NCBI GenBank assembly: GCA_048263775.1
Contig: JBLXDU010000005.1
Span: 1-64,000, forward strand
Direction of reading: 5' to 3'
DNA length: 64,000 nt
From: UBA1479 sp048263775
GTDB lineage: Bacteria; Pseudomonadota; Alphaproteobacteria; Rhodospirillales; Casp-alpha2
The notes beneath the pieces are model-generated. The model saw nothing but the letters and a program-made list of their open reading frames with translations, was not told where the DNA came from and did not search any database. This document shows positions 43,834 to 52,353 of this stretch, piece by piece. A program made the position numbers and the translations under genes. Numbering within the stretch: position 1 is the stretch's first letter; each line of letters starts with the position of its first letter.

Positions 43834-44613
43834 ATGACCGACGCCCGCCCCGTCTCAAGAATCGCCTTCGTCGCCGCGCAGCAGCCGGAGGCCCAGGAAG
43901 CGCTCAAGCACCTGGCCCATCGCTACGGCAACATACCGGCCGACGCGGCCGAGGTGATCGTGGCGCTCGGCGGTGACGGCTTCATGCTGGAAAGCCTGCA
44001 CGGCGCCATCGGCAGCGGCACACCGATCTACGGCATGAACCGGGGCACGGTCGGCTTTCTGATGAACGAATACCTGACCGAGGGGCTGCCCGAGCGCATC
44101 GCCCGTGCTCAACCGGTCAGCCTGCGCCCCCTGAAAATGACGGCGACGGACGTGAACGGTAACACCACCACGGCACTTGCCATCAACGAGGTGTCGTTGC
44201 TTCGGGAATCGCGCATGGCGGCGAAAATCCGCATCTTCATCGACGGCGTCGCGCGCCTGGACGAGATGATCTGCGACGGCGTTCTGGTCGCCACGCCTGC
44301 GGGCTCCACCGCCTACAACCTGTCGGCCCATGGCCCGATCATCCCCATGGGGGCGGACCTTTTGGCGCTGACCCCCATTTCCGTGTTCCGGCCCCGGCGC
44401 TGGCGCGGCGCGCTGCTGCCGCGGAAGGCGGAGATCGCGTTTGAGATCCTCCAGCCCGAGTTAAGACCCGTCAGCGCCACCGCCGATTACACCGAAGTCC
44501 GCGACGTCAAACGGGTGGAAATCCATCAGGACCACAGCCACCGCCTTGAGCTGCTGTTCGATCCCGAACATAACCTGGAAGAACGCATCCTCAAGGAGCA
44601 GTTCGAACCGTGA
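43834..44613 (+). CDS. nadK: NAD kinase
   Basis: This 259-residue enzyme phosphorylates NAD to NADP. The GGDG catalytic loop occurs at 46-49 (VALGGDGFMLES), followed by GMNRGTVGFLMNEY, AINEVSLLRES and the ATP-site region TPAGSTAYNLSAHGPI. Length is in the shorter bacterial range. Its stop overlaps the GTG of the AbrB-type gene by four bases, so those two are coupled. Confidence 0.95.
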   Translation: MTDARPVSRIAFVAAQQPEAQEALKHLAHRYGNIPADAAEVIVALGGDGFMLESLHGAIGSGTPIYGMNRGTVGFLMNEYLTEGLPERIARAQPVSLRPLKMTATDVNGNTTTALAINEVSLLRESRMAAKIRIFIDGVARLDEMICDGVLVATPAGSTAYNLSAHGPIIPMGADLLALTPISVFRPRRWRGALLPRKAEIAFEILQPELRPVSATADYTEVRDVKRVEIHQDHSHRLELLFDPEHNLEERILKEQFEP

Positions 44614-45767
44614 CCGCTGACGACAAAACCCCCGCACCCGCTTCAGACGACGCAGAGAACGACCCGGAAAGCACCGGCCCCGGCCCGGAGACGGAAGGCA
44701 ATCCGAAGACCCGCCCCCTGCGCATGATGCTGACCCTGGCCCTGGGCGGCATCGGCGGCATCCTGTTCCATGAATTGCATATGCCGCTGCCCTGGATGAT
44801 CGGGGCCTTGGTGTTCACCGTGATCGCCTCCCTGTCGGGCGCTCCCCTGGTGCGGCCGAAACGCCTGCGCCTTTACATGGTGCCGGTGCTGGGCGTGATG
44901 CTGGGGGCCGGGTTCACGCCGGAAGCGATCCGCCATGCCTCCGAATGGATCGCCTCGCTGTCGATGCTGCTGGTCTATGCCCTGGGTATCACGGCCATGG
45001 TGTCCTACTACCTGGTCCGGGTCGCCAAATGGGACGCGGCGACGTCCTATTTCTCGGCCTCGCCGGGCGGGTTCGGGGAAATGGCGCTGCTGGGTGAGGC
45101 CATGGGCGCCGACGACCGCAAGATCTCCCTCAACCACTCCGTCCGCATCATGCTGACGGTGCTGGTCATTCCCTTCTGGTTCAAATTCTTCGAGGGCTAC
45201 CAGCCGGGCAACATGGGGGCCCTCGGCAACATGGCCGATATCCGCCTCAAGGACGCGGCGATTCTCATCGCCTGCGCCGTGGTCGGGTATTACGTGGCGC
45301 GGCGGCTGCGGTTTCCGGCGGCACAGCTTCTGGGGCCGACCCTGGTGTCGGCCATCGTCCACATGTCGGGCCTGACCGAGGCCCGCCCGCCCCAGGAAAT
45401 CGTCGCCCTCGCCCAGGTCGTGATCGGTGCCTCGATCGGCTGCCGCTTCCTGGGCATTTCCCTGCGTGAAATGTTCGGCACCATGGTCCAGGCGGCGGGC
45501 ATCACCACCTTCATGCTGGGCGCCGCCTATGCCGGGGCCTGGACCGTCAGTTATTTCACGGGCCTGCCGGTGAACACGCTATGGCTTGCTTTCGCGCCCG
45601 GGGGCCTTGCAGAAATGACCCTGATCAGCCTGTCGCTCGGCATCGACGTGGCCTTCGTGTCGGTCCATCACATGGTGCGGGTGATCTTCCTGGTGGCCAT
45701 GGCGCCCATCGCCTTCAAGCTGTTGAAGGGGGTGCTTGAACGCGCCGAGGCGGCCAACAAGGGCTGA
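44610..45767 (+). CDS. AbrB-type membrane protein (putative transporter)
   Basis: This 385-residue integral membrane protein has two tandem AbrB duplication domains (about 45-190 and 215-375), each with several helices and a re-entrant-like motif (FSASPGGFGEMALLGEAMG and FAPGGLAEMTLISLSLG). The polar N-terminal 35 residues are low-complexity. These are often named AbrB-family regulators or ammonia monooxygenase, both misnomers; a transporter function is more likely. It starts with GTG inside the nadK end. Confidence 0.88.
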   Translation: MTADDKTPAPASDDAENDPESTGPGPETEGNPKTRPLRMMLTLALGGIGGILFHELHMPLPWMIGALVFTVIASLSGAPLVRPKRLRLYMVPVLGVMLGAGFTPEAIRHASEWIASLSMLLVYALGITAMVSYYLVRVAKWDAATSYFSASPGGFGEMALLGEAMGADDRKISLNHSVRIMLTVLVIPFWFKFFEGYQPGNMGALGNMADIRLKDAAILIACAVVGYYVARRLRFPAAQLLGPTLVSAIVHMSGLTEARPPQEIVALAQVVIGASIGCRFLGISLREMFGTMVQAAGITTFMLGAAYAGAWTVSYFTGLPVNTLWLAFAPGGLAEMTLISLSLGIDVAFVSVHHMVRVIFLVAMAPIAFKLLKGVLERAEAANKG

Positions 45768-45773
45768 TCCGGC

Positions 45774-46835
45774 TCAGCGGTGATCGGCGCCGACGGCGGC
45801 GGCGACGGACTTGAAGCCGTCGCGTTCCAGAAAGTCCGCCAATTCGGCGGCAATACGCGCCGCCAGATAGGGGCCCTCAAACACCAGCGCCGAATATATT
45901 TGAACCAGCGAGGCGCCCGCGCGGATGCGGGCATAGGCATCCGCCCCGGTGGCGATACCGCCGACCCCGACCAGGGGGATGTCGCGGCCGACAAGCTGGT
46001 ACAGGTCGGAAATCACGCTCTTGGCCATGGCCTTCAAAGGTGCCCCGGACAGGCCGCCGATCTGCCCTTTCTGTGAATCGCGGAGGCCGGCCGGGCGGCT
46101 GATGGTCGTGTTGGTGGCGATGATGCCGTCGATGCCTACGTCTGCGGCGACGGCGGCGATGTCTTCCAGATCAGCGCTGGCAAGGTCCGGCGCGATCTTG
46201 ACCAGCAGCGGCGGACGATTGGCCAACCCGTCGCGCGCCGCCTTGACCGCCGTCAGCAATGCCGTCAGCGGCCCCCGGTCCTGCAAGGTACGCAGCCCCG
46301 GCGTGTTGGGGGACGAGACGTTGACCACCAGATAGCTCGCCATCGCGCCCAGACGTTCGACGCCCAGGACATAATCCCTGACCTCGTCCTTGGAATCCTT
46401 ATTACGGCCAAGATTGACGCCGGCAATACCCTGCCCCATCGGCCCGGCGCGGAACTTGCTCAGGCGCGCGGCCATGGCATCGTGACCGCCGTTGTTGAAG
46501 CCCATGCGATTGATCACCGCGCGGTCTTCTGTCAGGCGGAACAGGCGCGGCTTGGGGTTGCCCGGCTGCGGTTCGGGGGTGACGCTGCCGACTTCGGTGA
46601 ACCCGAATCCCAGGCCGAGAACTGCCTGCGGCACCCGCGCGTCCTTGTCGAACCCGGCAGCCAAGCCCACGGGGTTGGCGAACTCCATGCCCCAGACACG
46701 GGTTTTCAGGATCGGCCGCGGTGCCGTCGCCACCGGCGGAGCCAAACCCATGGACAGCCCCATGAGGGCCAGGGAATGGGCGGTTTCGGGATCAAGGCAG
46801 CGAAGGGCCGGCATCAACCGGTCGGCGAGGGTCAT
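45774..46835 (-). CDS. pyrD: Dihydroorotate dehydrogenase (quinone), class 2
   Basis: This 353-residue FMN enzyme oxidises dihydroorotate to orotate in pyrimidine synthesis, feeding electrons to membrane quinone. The N-terminal helical membrane-binding extension (LADRLMPALRCLDPETAHSLAL) marks class 2. FGFTEVGSVTPEPQPGNPKPRLFRL, NVSSPNTPGLR (catalytic Ser) and VGVGGIATGADAYARIRAGAS are typical. It abuts the DUF952 gene, which ends directly before its ATG. Confidence 0.97.
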   Translation of the reverse strand: MTLADRLMPALRCLDPETAHSLALMGLSMGLAPPVATAPRPILKTRVWGMEFANPVGLAAGFDKDARVPQAVLGLGFGFTEVGSVTPEPQPGNPKPRLFRLTEDRAVINRMGFNNGGHDAMAARLSKFRAGPMGQGIAGVNLGRNKDSKDEVRDYVLGVERLGAMASYLVVNVSSPNTPGLRTLQDRGPLTALLTAVKAARDGLANRPPLLVKIAPDLASADLEDIAAVAADVGIDGIIATNTTISRPAGLRDSQKGQIGGLSGAPLKAMAKSVISDLYQLVGRDIPLVGVGGIATGADAYARIRAGASLVQIYSALVFEGPYLAARIAAELADFLERDGFKSVAAAVGADHR

Positions 46836-47225
46836 CTATGGGGCTTCCTGCAGGTTCAGTTCGGCCGGAAATTGATGGCGGCCGGTGGCATCGAGCGGCA
46901 GATCATAGACCGCCATCACCGCCGATACGGGCAACGGCCCGTAAAGATGCGGAAACAATTGACCGCCCCGTGATTCTTCCCATTTGAGAGCATCACCCAG
47001 TTTTCGCGGATCGACACGCAAAAGGACAATCCCGGACTGACCGGCGCGGTGCTTGGCTGCACTTTGCACGACCTGATCGGCGCCGGAGAAATGAATGAAG
47101 CCGTCGGCGATGTCCTGGGACGACCCGCCATACGCCCCGGCCTGTTCGGCGGCGGACCATTCGTCCCGGCGACACATGTGATAAATGGCGGAATCGTTAG
47201 GTTTCATATCGGTTTCGGCTGTCAT
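46836..47225 (-). CDS. DUF952 family protein
   Basis: This 110-130-residue protein has the DUF952 core: IYHMCRRDEWSAAEQAGAY, DGFIHFSGADQV, LLRVDPRKLG and FPHLYGPLPVSAV. These resemble ADP-ribosyltransferase-fold proteins, and no function is proven. Several in-frame Met codons (47261, 47234, 47225, 47207) lack good ribosome sites, so the start is uncertain. Its stop adjoins the pyrD start. Confidence 0.85.
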   Translation of the reverse strand: MTAETDMKPNDSAIYHMCRRDEWSAAEQAGAYGGSSQDIADGFIHFSGADQVVQSAAKHRAGQSGIVLLRVDPRKLGDALKWEESRGGQLFPHLYGPLPVSAVMAVYDLPLDATGRHQFPAELNLQEAP

Positions 47226-47329
47226 TTCGGGCATGTTTCCGGGCGGGAGATTAGAGCACATCGACGCCGGAGGGAACCGGGCAACGTGTGCGTCATCGCT
47301 CTATGACCGAAGTCCAGGGATTGTATGTC

Positions 47330-47344
47330 TGGCACGCCGCTTGC
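47330..47344 (+). promoter_or_regulatory. Sigma-54 promoter before an orphan small gene
   Basis: TGGCACGCCGCTTGC has the -24 GG and -12 GC ten bases apart, and matches the TGGCAC-N5-TTGC consensus at all ten defined positions. The transcript would start near 47356, about 53 bases before the ATG at 47409. Two GAATTC hexamers at 47357 and 47367, exactly ten bases apart, lie at the expected start. The activator is unknown; FlbD in this window is one candidate. Confidence 0.7.
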
Positions 47345-47408
47345 GTAGTCCGATCCGAATTCGTGCGAATTCAAAAACAAACAACCATGACGCAATAAAG
47401 AGAAAAAA

Positions 47409-47645
47409 ATGGGTTCCAAGACCAACCGACTCTCGCCAAACCTGGAAATGGCGTTGGCCGAACTGGAAGAACAGGTCGATCTGGGCGTTAAATTCGTCCC
47501 CATGCAGCCGTCGCTTGCCATGATGCAAGCGGGCGCGCGCGCGGGCGGCATCGACGAGGCCTTGGCGGCCAAAATCTACCGTGCGATGCTGGAAGCAGAT
47601 GCCATCGAAGACTCAGAAACCTTCCCTGGCATGCGGGCCAACTGA
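47409..47645 (+). CDS. 78-residue protein under a predicted sigma-54 promoter
   Basis: No family was recognised. This small soluble protein is helical and Ala/Glu-rich (LSPNLEMALAELEEQVDLGVK, then MQAGARAGGIDEALAAKIYRAM) with an acidic end. No signal peptide or membrane segment. It is preceded by a clear sigma-54 promoter and a purine-rich AAAGAGAAAAAA before the ATG. It stands alone between genes on the other strand, so it is probably its own transcript. Confidence 0.7.
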   Translation: MGSKTNRLSPNLEMALAELEEQVDLGVKFVPMQPSLAMMQAGARAGGIDEALAAKIYRAMLEADAIEDSETFPGMRAN

Positions 47646-47652
47646 CCCCCCC

Positions 47653-48642
47653 TTACCAAATGATCGGATCAGGTCCGTCGATGACCGGCCCGCCCGCAAG
47701 AAGGCGCAGTTCCCCGACGCTGCCGTCAGAGCGGCGGGGGCGTGGCGGTTCTGCGAATTCCGTAGTGTCGCTCCATCCATAACCGCCTTCGAACAGATCG
47801 CCGCCATGGCCCGAGGCAAAGGTGAACACACCATTTCCAGTCAGCCAATCCGTCACCGGCAGGGACGCCGGGGCGGACTTGTCCACGGAGACTGATTTCG
47901 GTTCAGCCAACGGGGTGGCAGCGGACGGCCGTGATTCTTGCGCCCGCGCACCGGGGGGCACCGCGCGGGCCTGACGCGTCAATTTCAGGCGGCCGCCTGA
48001 TTGCCCGCGGGCCTCGACGGTCAGATCCACATCGAACGCCCCCTGCCCCTCCGGCACGATCAGGCTGAGATCCCGAAGATCGTCCATCGCCAAACGCCAC
48101 GGACCGTCGCCATCAGGCGCACCGTCCCGAACGCCGCCGGTCAGGTGCACGCCCGCCGGTACCCCGTCCAATGTGAACGCCACATCGCCGACCATCTTGC
48201 CCATGCCACGGGCGAAGGAAATCGCGACGGGGAAACCGACACGCCCGCTTCCGTCCAGGACCACCGGTGCCTCGATGGAAAAGCGCAGCCCCGATTCCAA
48301 CGCCGCCAAGCCCGGTTCCACCGTCAAGCTACCCGTGCGCACATGCCCGTCACTGGAGATCACCGTAACGGGAAAAGCATGCGGACCACTTGCCCCCGGG
48401 GGAAACCGCATGCGCAGACCGCCGGGAACGGTCAGGTCGTGTTCCAACAGGGTCGCCGTGCCGTCACCGTTATCGACGCCCGCGTTCAGAGTCACCCCCT
48501 TGCCCAGGCCGCCGACGATCAGCACCGACATGTCGCGGGGATTCAATCCCGGCACCGCCGTCATCAGGTCAAGCGGCAGACCCGTCTTGGCATCCTCGAC
48601 CTGGGCCTGACGGTCGTCGTTCGATTCAGGGGTGTCGGCCAT
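47653..48642 (-). CDS. Protein with two VCBS/Ig-like repeat remnants
   Basis: This 329-residue acidic protein has two regions that resemble repeats of large RTX-type adhesins. The first (about 40-100) has LGKGVTLNAGVDNGDGTATLLEHDL; the second (about 150-215) has VPAGVHLTGGV..GDGPWRLAMDDL..LSLIVPEG. This G.TL..G..NGDGTW.L...DL pattern is typical of VCBS/Ig-like repeats. The C-terminal 100 residues are Pro/Gly-rich. There is no signal peptide or RTX C-terminal motif (GGxGxDxUx) that I can see. Function is unknown. Confidence 0.6.
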   Translation of the reverse strand: MADTPESNDDRQAQVEDAKTGLPLDLMTAVPGLNPRDMSVLIVGGLGKGVTLNAGVDNGDGTATLLEHDLTVPGGLRMRFPPGASGPHAFPVTVISSDGHVRTGSLTVEPGLAALESGLRFSIEAPVVLDGSGRVGFPVAISFARGMGKMVGDVAFTLDGVPAGVHLTGGVRDGAPDGDGPWRLAMDDLRDLSLIVPEGQGAFDVDLTVEARGQSGGRLKLTRQARAVPPGARAQESRPSAATPLAEPKSVSVDKSAPASLPVTDWLTGNGVFTFASGHGGDLFEGGYGWSDTTEFAEPPRPRRSDGSVGELRLLAGGPVIDGPDPIIW

Positions 48643-48830
48643 GTTCCTGTCCTTCGTATGCAGCTTCGACGTTGATGCGGCGGGCGATTGCCGCCATTTT
48701 CAGTAATGATCGGGGGCATCGCCAGAACTTTGACTTCCCGGGCACTGATTAGGATCAATCCGTTGCCCCTGCTTACCCGCCAGACAGCGGGCCACGGGAC
48801 GACGGAAGCAAAAACAGGGGGAATCCGCGC

Positions 48831-49235
48831 ATGTCGGACCGGGAAGCGATTCTGTTCGCCAACGACACCTTTTACGCTGCCTTCGCCGGCGGCAGCATCG
48901 AACAGATGCGCGCCGCCTGGGCCGACGACCGGGACATCACCTGCATCCATCCGGGATGGCGCCCCCTGAGCGGCCAGCAGGAGGTGATGGACAGCTGGAC
49001 GACGATTTTGTCTACGGGCGAGACGGCGGATATCCGCTGCGTCGGCGCACAGGCATACCCCCTGGGTGACACGGCCTATGTCATCGGGTTCGAACGCATG
49101 CCGGGAACACTGTTGACCGCAACCAACGTATTTGTGCGGATGGGGCCTCTATGGCGCATGGTCCACCATCAGGCCGGCCCCTGCCAGGACCGCGCCGCCG
49201 CCGATCAAGAGGATAACGATCCGACCCTGCAATAG
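48831..49235 (+). CDS. NTF2-like (SnoaL-like) domain protein
   Basis: This 134-residue protein fits the SnoaL/NTF2 fold: FANDTFYAAFAGGSIEQMRAAWADD, then ITCIHPGWRPLSGQQEVMDSW and WRMVHHQAGP near the end. The family includes polyketide cyclases and many proteins of unknown substrate; here it is likely a ketosteroid-isomerase-like enzyme or binding protein. The nearest genes give no pathway clue. Confidence 0.85.
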   Translation: MSDREAILFANDTFYAAFAGGSIEQMRAAWADDRDITCIHPGWRPLSGQQEVMDSWTTILSTGETADIRCVGAQAYPLGDTAYVIGFERMPGTLLTATNVFVRMGPLWRMVHHQAGPCQDRAAADQEDNDPTLQ

Positions 49236-49318
49236 GGGGTTCGGTACATTCAACGAATGCGCTAAAAAGTCTGTGGGGAGCAGACGCTGGATTTCAGAGG
49301 AGGAGGCCTCGTTTGATC

Positions 49319-49693
49319 ATGAAAACAATTAAGATGACCATTGGAACCGTGACCCTGAACGTCAACCTGCGCGACACACCGACTGCCGCCGCGATCTGGG
49401 AAGCCGCGCCCTTTACGTCCTTGGCCAGCACCTGGGGCGACGAAGTTTATTTTTCGACCCCTTTGTCCCTGGACCGCGAGGCCGATGCCCGCGCCGTGGT
49501 CCAACCCGGCGAGATTGCGTTCTGGCCCGACGGCGACAGCATCGCCATCGGGTTCGGCCCCACCCCCATTTCCCAGGGTGACGAATGTCGCCTGGCCTCG
49601 CCCTGCAATATCTGGGCGGACGCCGTCGAGGACGTGAAGACCCTGGCCGCCGTTCCGGCGGGCGCATCGATATCCGTCGAACGCGGCGAATAG
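49319..49693 (+). CDS. Cyclophilin-like fold (TM1367-type) protein
   Basis: This 124-residue protein has a beta-rich pattern of the TM1367-like cyclophilin-fold family: GDEVYFSTPLSL, VVQPGEIAFWPDGDSIAIGFGPTPIS and RLASPCNIWADAVEDV. No prolyl isomerase residues are evident and function is unknown. A TTG at 49313 is also in frame; AGGAGG at 49299 lies at a workable distance from both. The O-methyltransferase gene follows in the same direction, 28 bases on. Confidence 0.8.
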   Translation: MKTIKMTIGTVTLNVNLRDTPTAAAIWEAAPFTSLASTWGDEVYFSTPLSLDREADARAVVQPGEIAFWPDGDSIAIGFGPTPISQGDECRLASPCNIWADAVEDVKTLAAVPAGASISVERGE

Positions 49694-49721
49694 CACTCCA
49701 AGCCTCAAGGAGGCACGACCC

Positions 49722-50384
49722 GTGACCAAAGCGACAACCGGCCTCGACCCGGCCCTTTACGACTACATCCTGAAAACGACACTGCGCGAGCCTGAAATCC
49801 TGGCCCGTCTGCGCCGCGAGACGGACAGTCATCCCCGTGCGGGAATGCAGATCTCACCGGACCAAGGGCAGCTTCTGGCCCTGCTGGTTGAACTACTGGG
49901 CGCCCGACGGGTCATCGAGGTCGGTACCTTCACCGGTTATAGCTCACTGGCCATGGCGCTGGCCCTGCCCGACGGCGGCGAGATGGTGTGCTGCGATGTA
50001 TCTGAAGAATATACATCCGTCGCCCGCCGCTATTGGGCAGAGGCCGGGTTGGAGGAACGTATCATCCTGCGTCTGGCCCCTGCGCTCGAAACCCTAGACG
50101 CATTGATAACCGAAGGCCGCACCGGGGCCTTTGACATGGCGTTCATCGACGCTGACAAGGAAAACTATCAAAACTATTTCGAGCGCTGCCTGACTTTGAT
50201 CCGCCCGAGCGGCCTGATCGTCATCGACAACGTGTTGTGGAACGGGCGGGTCCTCGATCCCACGGACAATAGCGTTGATACGCAGGCGATCCGCGCCTTC
50301 AACGCGGGCTTGAAAGACGATGATCGGGTCACGGTCTCGCTGCTGTCCGTGGCCGACGGCCTGACCCTCGCCCGGAAGCGCTGA
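49722..50384 (+). CDS. Class I SAM-dependent O-methyltransferase
   Basis: This 220-residue protein belongs to the catechol/caffeoyl-CoA O-methyltransferase-like family. SAM motif I is VIEVGTFTGYSSLAMA, followed by GEMVCCDVSEEY, FDMAFIDADKENYQNYFE and VIDNVLWNGRV. Metal-binding Asp residues (DAD and DN) are kept, so it is probably a divalent-cation-dependent enzyme. GTG start with CAAGGAGGCACGACCC upstream is a good ribosome site. Confidence 0.93.
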   Translation: MTKATTGLDPALYDYILKTTLREPEILARLRRETDSHPRAGMQISPDQGQLLALLVELLGARRVIEVGTFTGYSSLAMALALPDGGEMVCCDVSEEYTSVARRYWAEAGLEERIILRLAPALETLDALITEGRTGAFDMAFIDADKENYQNYFERCLTLIRPSGLIVIDNVLWNGRVLDPTDNSVDTQAIRAFNAGLKDDDRVTVSLLSVADGLTLARKR

Positions 50385-50397
50385 ACCCCGGTTACAT

Positions 50398-50423
50398 GCC
50401 GCCGAAATAAGGCACGGCGGCAC
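50398..50423. repeat. Hairpin after the O-methyltransferase gene
   Basis: TGCCGCCG (50398-50405) and CGGCGGCA (50416-50423) form a perfect eight-base stem with a ten-base loop, 13 bases after the O-methyltransferase stop. No T-run follows, so it is either a 3'-end stabiliser or a factor-dependent termination element. Confidence 0.45.
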
Positions 50424-50509
50424 GAAATGGTCCCATTTACTGCCAACAAAGGCCCTGATTGCGGGCGATATCTCCTGTCATCGGATCAACCCGGTAAAGG
50501 AGACAGACC

Positions 50510-51010
50510 ATGCCCAGCCACGCTTACTCTCCCCGGCCCGCCGCGGGCCTGATCGCCACCGGTCTGGTCGCCGCCAGTCTGACTGCCGCGGGCCTGTTCG
50601 CAACAGCCCTGCTTGCCGCGGGTGTCGCCCGCGCGACCGAACCTTATGACGCTGCCTGCAACGCGGCTCCCGAATACGGCCAATCCGTTCCCTTGATCGT
50701 CACCGGGTTCAAGACCGGCAGCGCTGCCGTTCCCGATGACCAGGAAGTCGATATCCGCGCCTTCGCCGCGACCCTGCCATCGGGCACGACCATCTGTGTC
50801 GTTGGCCAAGCCGACAAACGCGGTCCGGTGGACTTGAACGACCAACTTGCCATGAACCGCGCGCGCGCCGTCGCCGCGCGCCTGATCGGCGCCGGTGTGG
50901 CACCGCAGAACCTCAGCGTTTCGTCACGGGCGGAAGCTTTCGGTGACACGGCGCCCAGCTGGTTCTGGTTTGACGGCAGCCGCCGGGTCGAGGTCGTCGC
51001 CCTGGACTGA
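50510..51010 (+). CDS. OmpA-type periplasmic/cell-envelope protein
   Basis: This 166-residue protein has a signal or membrane segment (about 12-40) and a C-terminal OmpA-like domain (about 65-165): VTGFKTGSAAV, GQADKRGP, MNRARAVAARLIGAGV. The domain usually binds peptidoglycan. No beta-barrel precedes it, so it is a soluble periplasmic or lipidless form. AAAGGAGACAGACC before the ATG is a good ribosome site. Confidence 0.85.
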   Translation: MPSHAYSPRPAAGLIATGLVAASLTAAGLFATALLAAGVARATEPYDAACNAAPEYGQSVPLIVTGFKTGSAAVPDDQEVDIRAFAATLPSGTTICVVGQADKRGPVDLNDQLAMNRARAVAARLIGAGVAPQNLSVSSRAEAFGDTAPSWFWFDGSRRVEVVALD

Positions 51011-51023
51011 CAGGGGCAATGCT

Positions 51024-51620
51024 TCAGGTCAGGTCCCTCAGAATGCGGGCAAACCGGCCGACCGCCGCCTCAAGCGGCCCATCATTGGGAAAATCAATAA
51101 CGTCCGGGCCTTCCACGCGGAAGGCCCGGGCGCGCTCCAGCCGGTGGGCGATCTGCGCGTCGGTTTCCCGGGCACGAGCCCCCAAACGCGCGCGTAGCGT
51201 CTCTTCATCAGCCGTCACCGAAACGACATGCAGGTGCCGAAACCGGCCCCGTGCCTCTTCAATCACGGAACGGGACGTATTGACCACCACGGTGCGCCCG
51301 CTCAGAAGGTGGTCCACGGTTTCCGTCGGGATGCCGTACCACAGGCCATGGGCCCCCCAAGACAGAAGATAGCCACCCAGTTCACGGCGAGCATGGAACT
51401 GGCTTTCCGTGACCGCGACATGGTCCTCGGACCCGGCATCCGCCGGGCGGGTGATATCGCGGCGGGGGAACACCACGTCGGCGCCACCGGCAAAGGCGCG
51501 CCGGGCGCCGTCGATCAGGCTGTCTTTGCCCGCCCCGGACGGACCGACGACCAGGACCATGGTTCCGGGTAACGTGTCCTGGGTCACGGCGCGGACGGGG
51601 ATGCGGGGAACTGCGAACAT
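51024..51620 (-). CDS. phnN: Ribose 1,5-bisphosphate phosphokinase PhnN
   Basis: This 198-residue kinase makes PRPP from ribose 1,5-bisphosphate, the last step of the carbon-phosphorus lyase pathway. The P-loop GPSGAGKDS is at 26-34, with RRDITRPADAGSEDHVAV, GYLLSWGAHGLWYGIP and SRSVIEEARGRF, all PhnN-type. No other phn genes are in the window, so it may serve a solitary nucleotide role. Confidence 0.9.
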   Translation of the reverse strand: MFAVPRIPVRAVTQDTLPGTMVLVVGPSGAGKDSLIDGARRAFAGGADVVFPRRDITRPADAGSEDHVAVTESQFHARRELGGYLLSWGAHGLWYGIPTETVDHLLSGRTVVVNTSRSVIEEARGRFRHLHVVSVTADEETLRARLGARARETDAQIAHRLERARAFRVEGPDVIDFPNDGPLEAAVGRFARILRDLT

Positions 51621-51698
51621 GGCCCCGGTAGGTACAGGGCCTGAATGACCCCGGCATGAACGCCGGGTGACGGTTCGGTTAAGTCCATGGCCAAATGC

Positions 51699-52244
51699 CT
51701 AAAGGACAGGATGCCGGCGCGCGATCGGCGGCGGGCCGTCGAAAAAGCGCGCGGGCCGGGCCGGCTGCAGGACCGGCGGCGGACCGTCGGAAAGGTGCCC
51801 GGGCCGAGCCGGTAGCGGCAGTGGCGCAGGGCGCACCGACAAGGCATTCAGCAATTCGCGAAACCGAACCTTGGCTTCCGCCACGTGACGGCCCCGGGGA
51901 TAGGTCAGCAGATAGACCTTCACTTTTTCCGGATCATTGGAGGCATCGGCCTGTCGCCAAAACGCCGTATCCGCGTCGGTCACCGCCATGACAACCGGCA
52001 CTTTTGGATCGGCGGGGACTGCCGGTGCCAACAATTCCTGTGCCTCGACCTCGGCAACAGGCTGGGCTGTCACTTCGGGACCGTTCTGATCAGCGGGGGC
52101 AGGTAAAATAAATTCCGCCCCGCCCTCGCCGGTCACGGCTGCCGCCGCCGTCGGCAGGGGCATCAGCCCCAGGGAAAACGCCAAGGCGGCAGGTAGCCAT
52201 ACTCGACCGTGACAGAGGCTTAATATCGGCTTTGGCGTCTGCAT
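51699..52244 (-). CDS. Exported protein with a YL..YP.G motif and DGPPP repeats
   Basis: This 181-residue protein has a signal peptide (ALAFSLGLMPLPTAAAA). Around residues 90-130 it carries AFWRQADASNDPEKVKVYLLTYPRG, the short helical motif (W..S.DP..F..YL..YP.G.) often found in caspase-like and Sel1-type exported proteins. The last 40 residues contain two copies of a Pro-rich unit with DGPPP(V/I). No enzymatic domain is seen. Start at 52244 is not supported by a strong ribosome site. Confidence 0.65.
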   Translation of the reverse strand: MQTPKPILSLCHGRVWLPAALAFSLGLMPLPTAAAAVTGEGGAEFILPAPADQNGPEVTAQPVAEVEAQELLAPAVPADPKVPVVMAVTDADTAFWRQADASNDPEKVKVYLLTYPRGRHVAEAKVRFRELLNALSVRPAPLPLPARPGHLSDGPPPVLQPARPARFFDGPPPIARRHPVL

Positions 52245-52353
52245 GATCTTACCCTTCCGTTCGGGGAACCGGTAGCAGCGGCATCTTCTGTGTTCTCATT
52301 TAAATATAAAATTACATATAAAACAATACATAAATACCAGCACTCAGTCCCGG

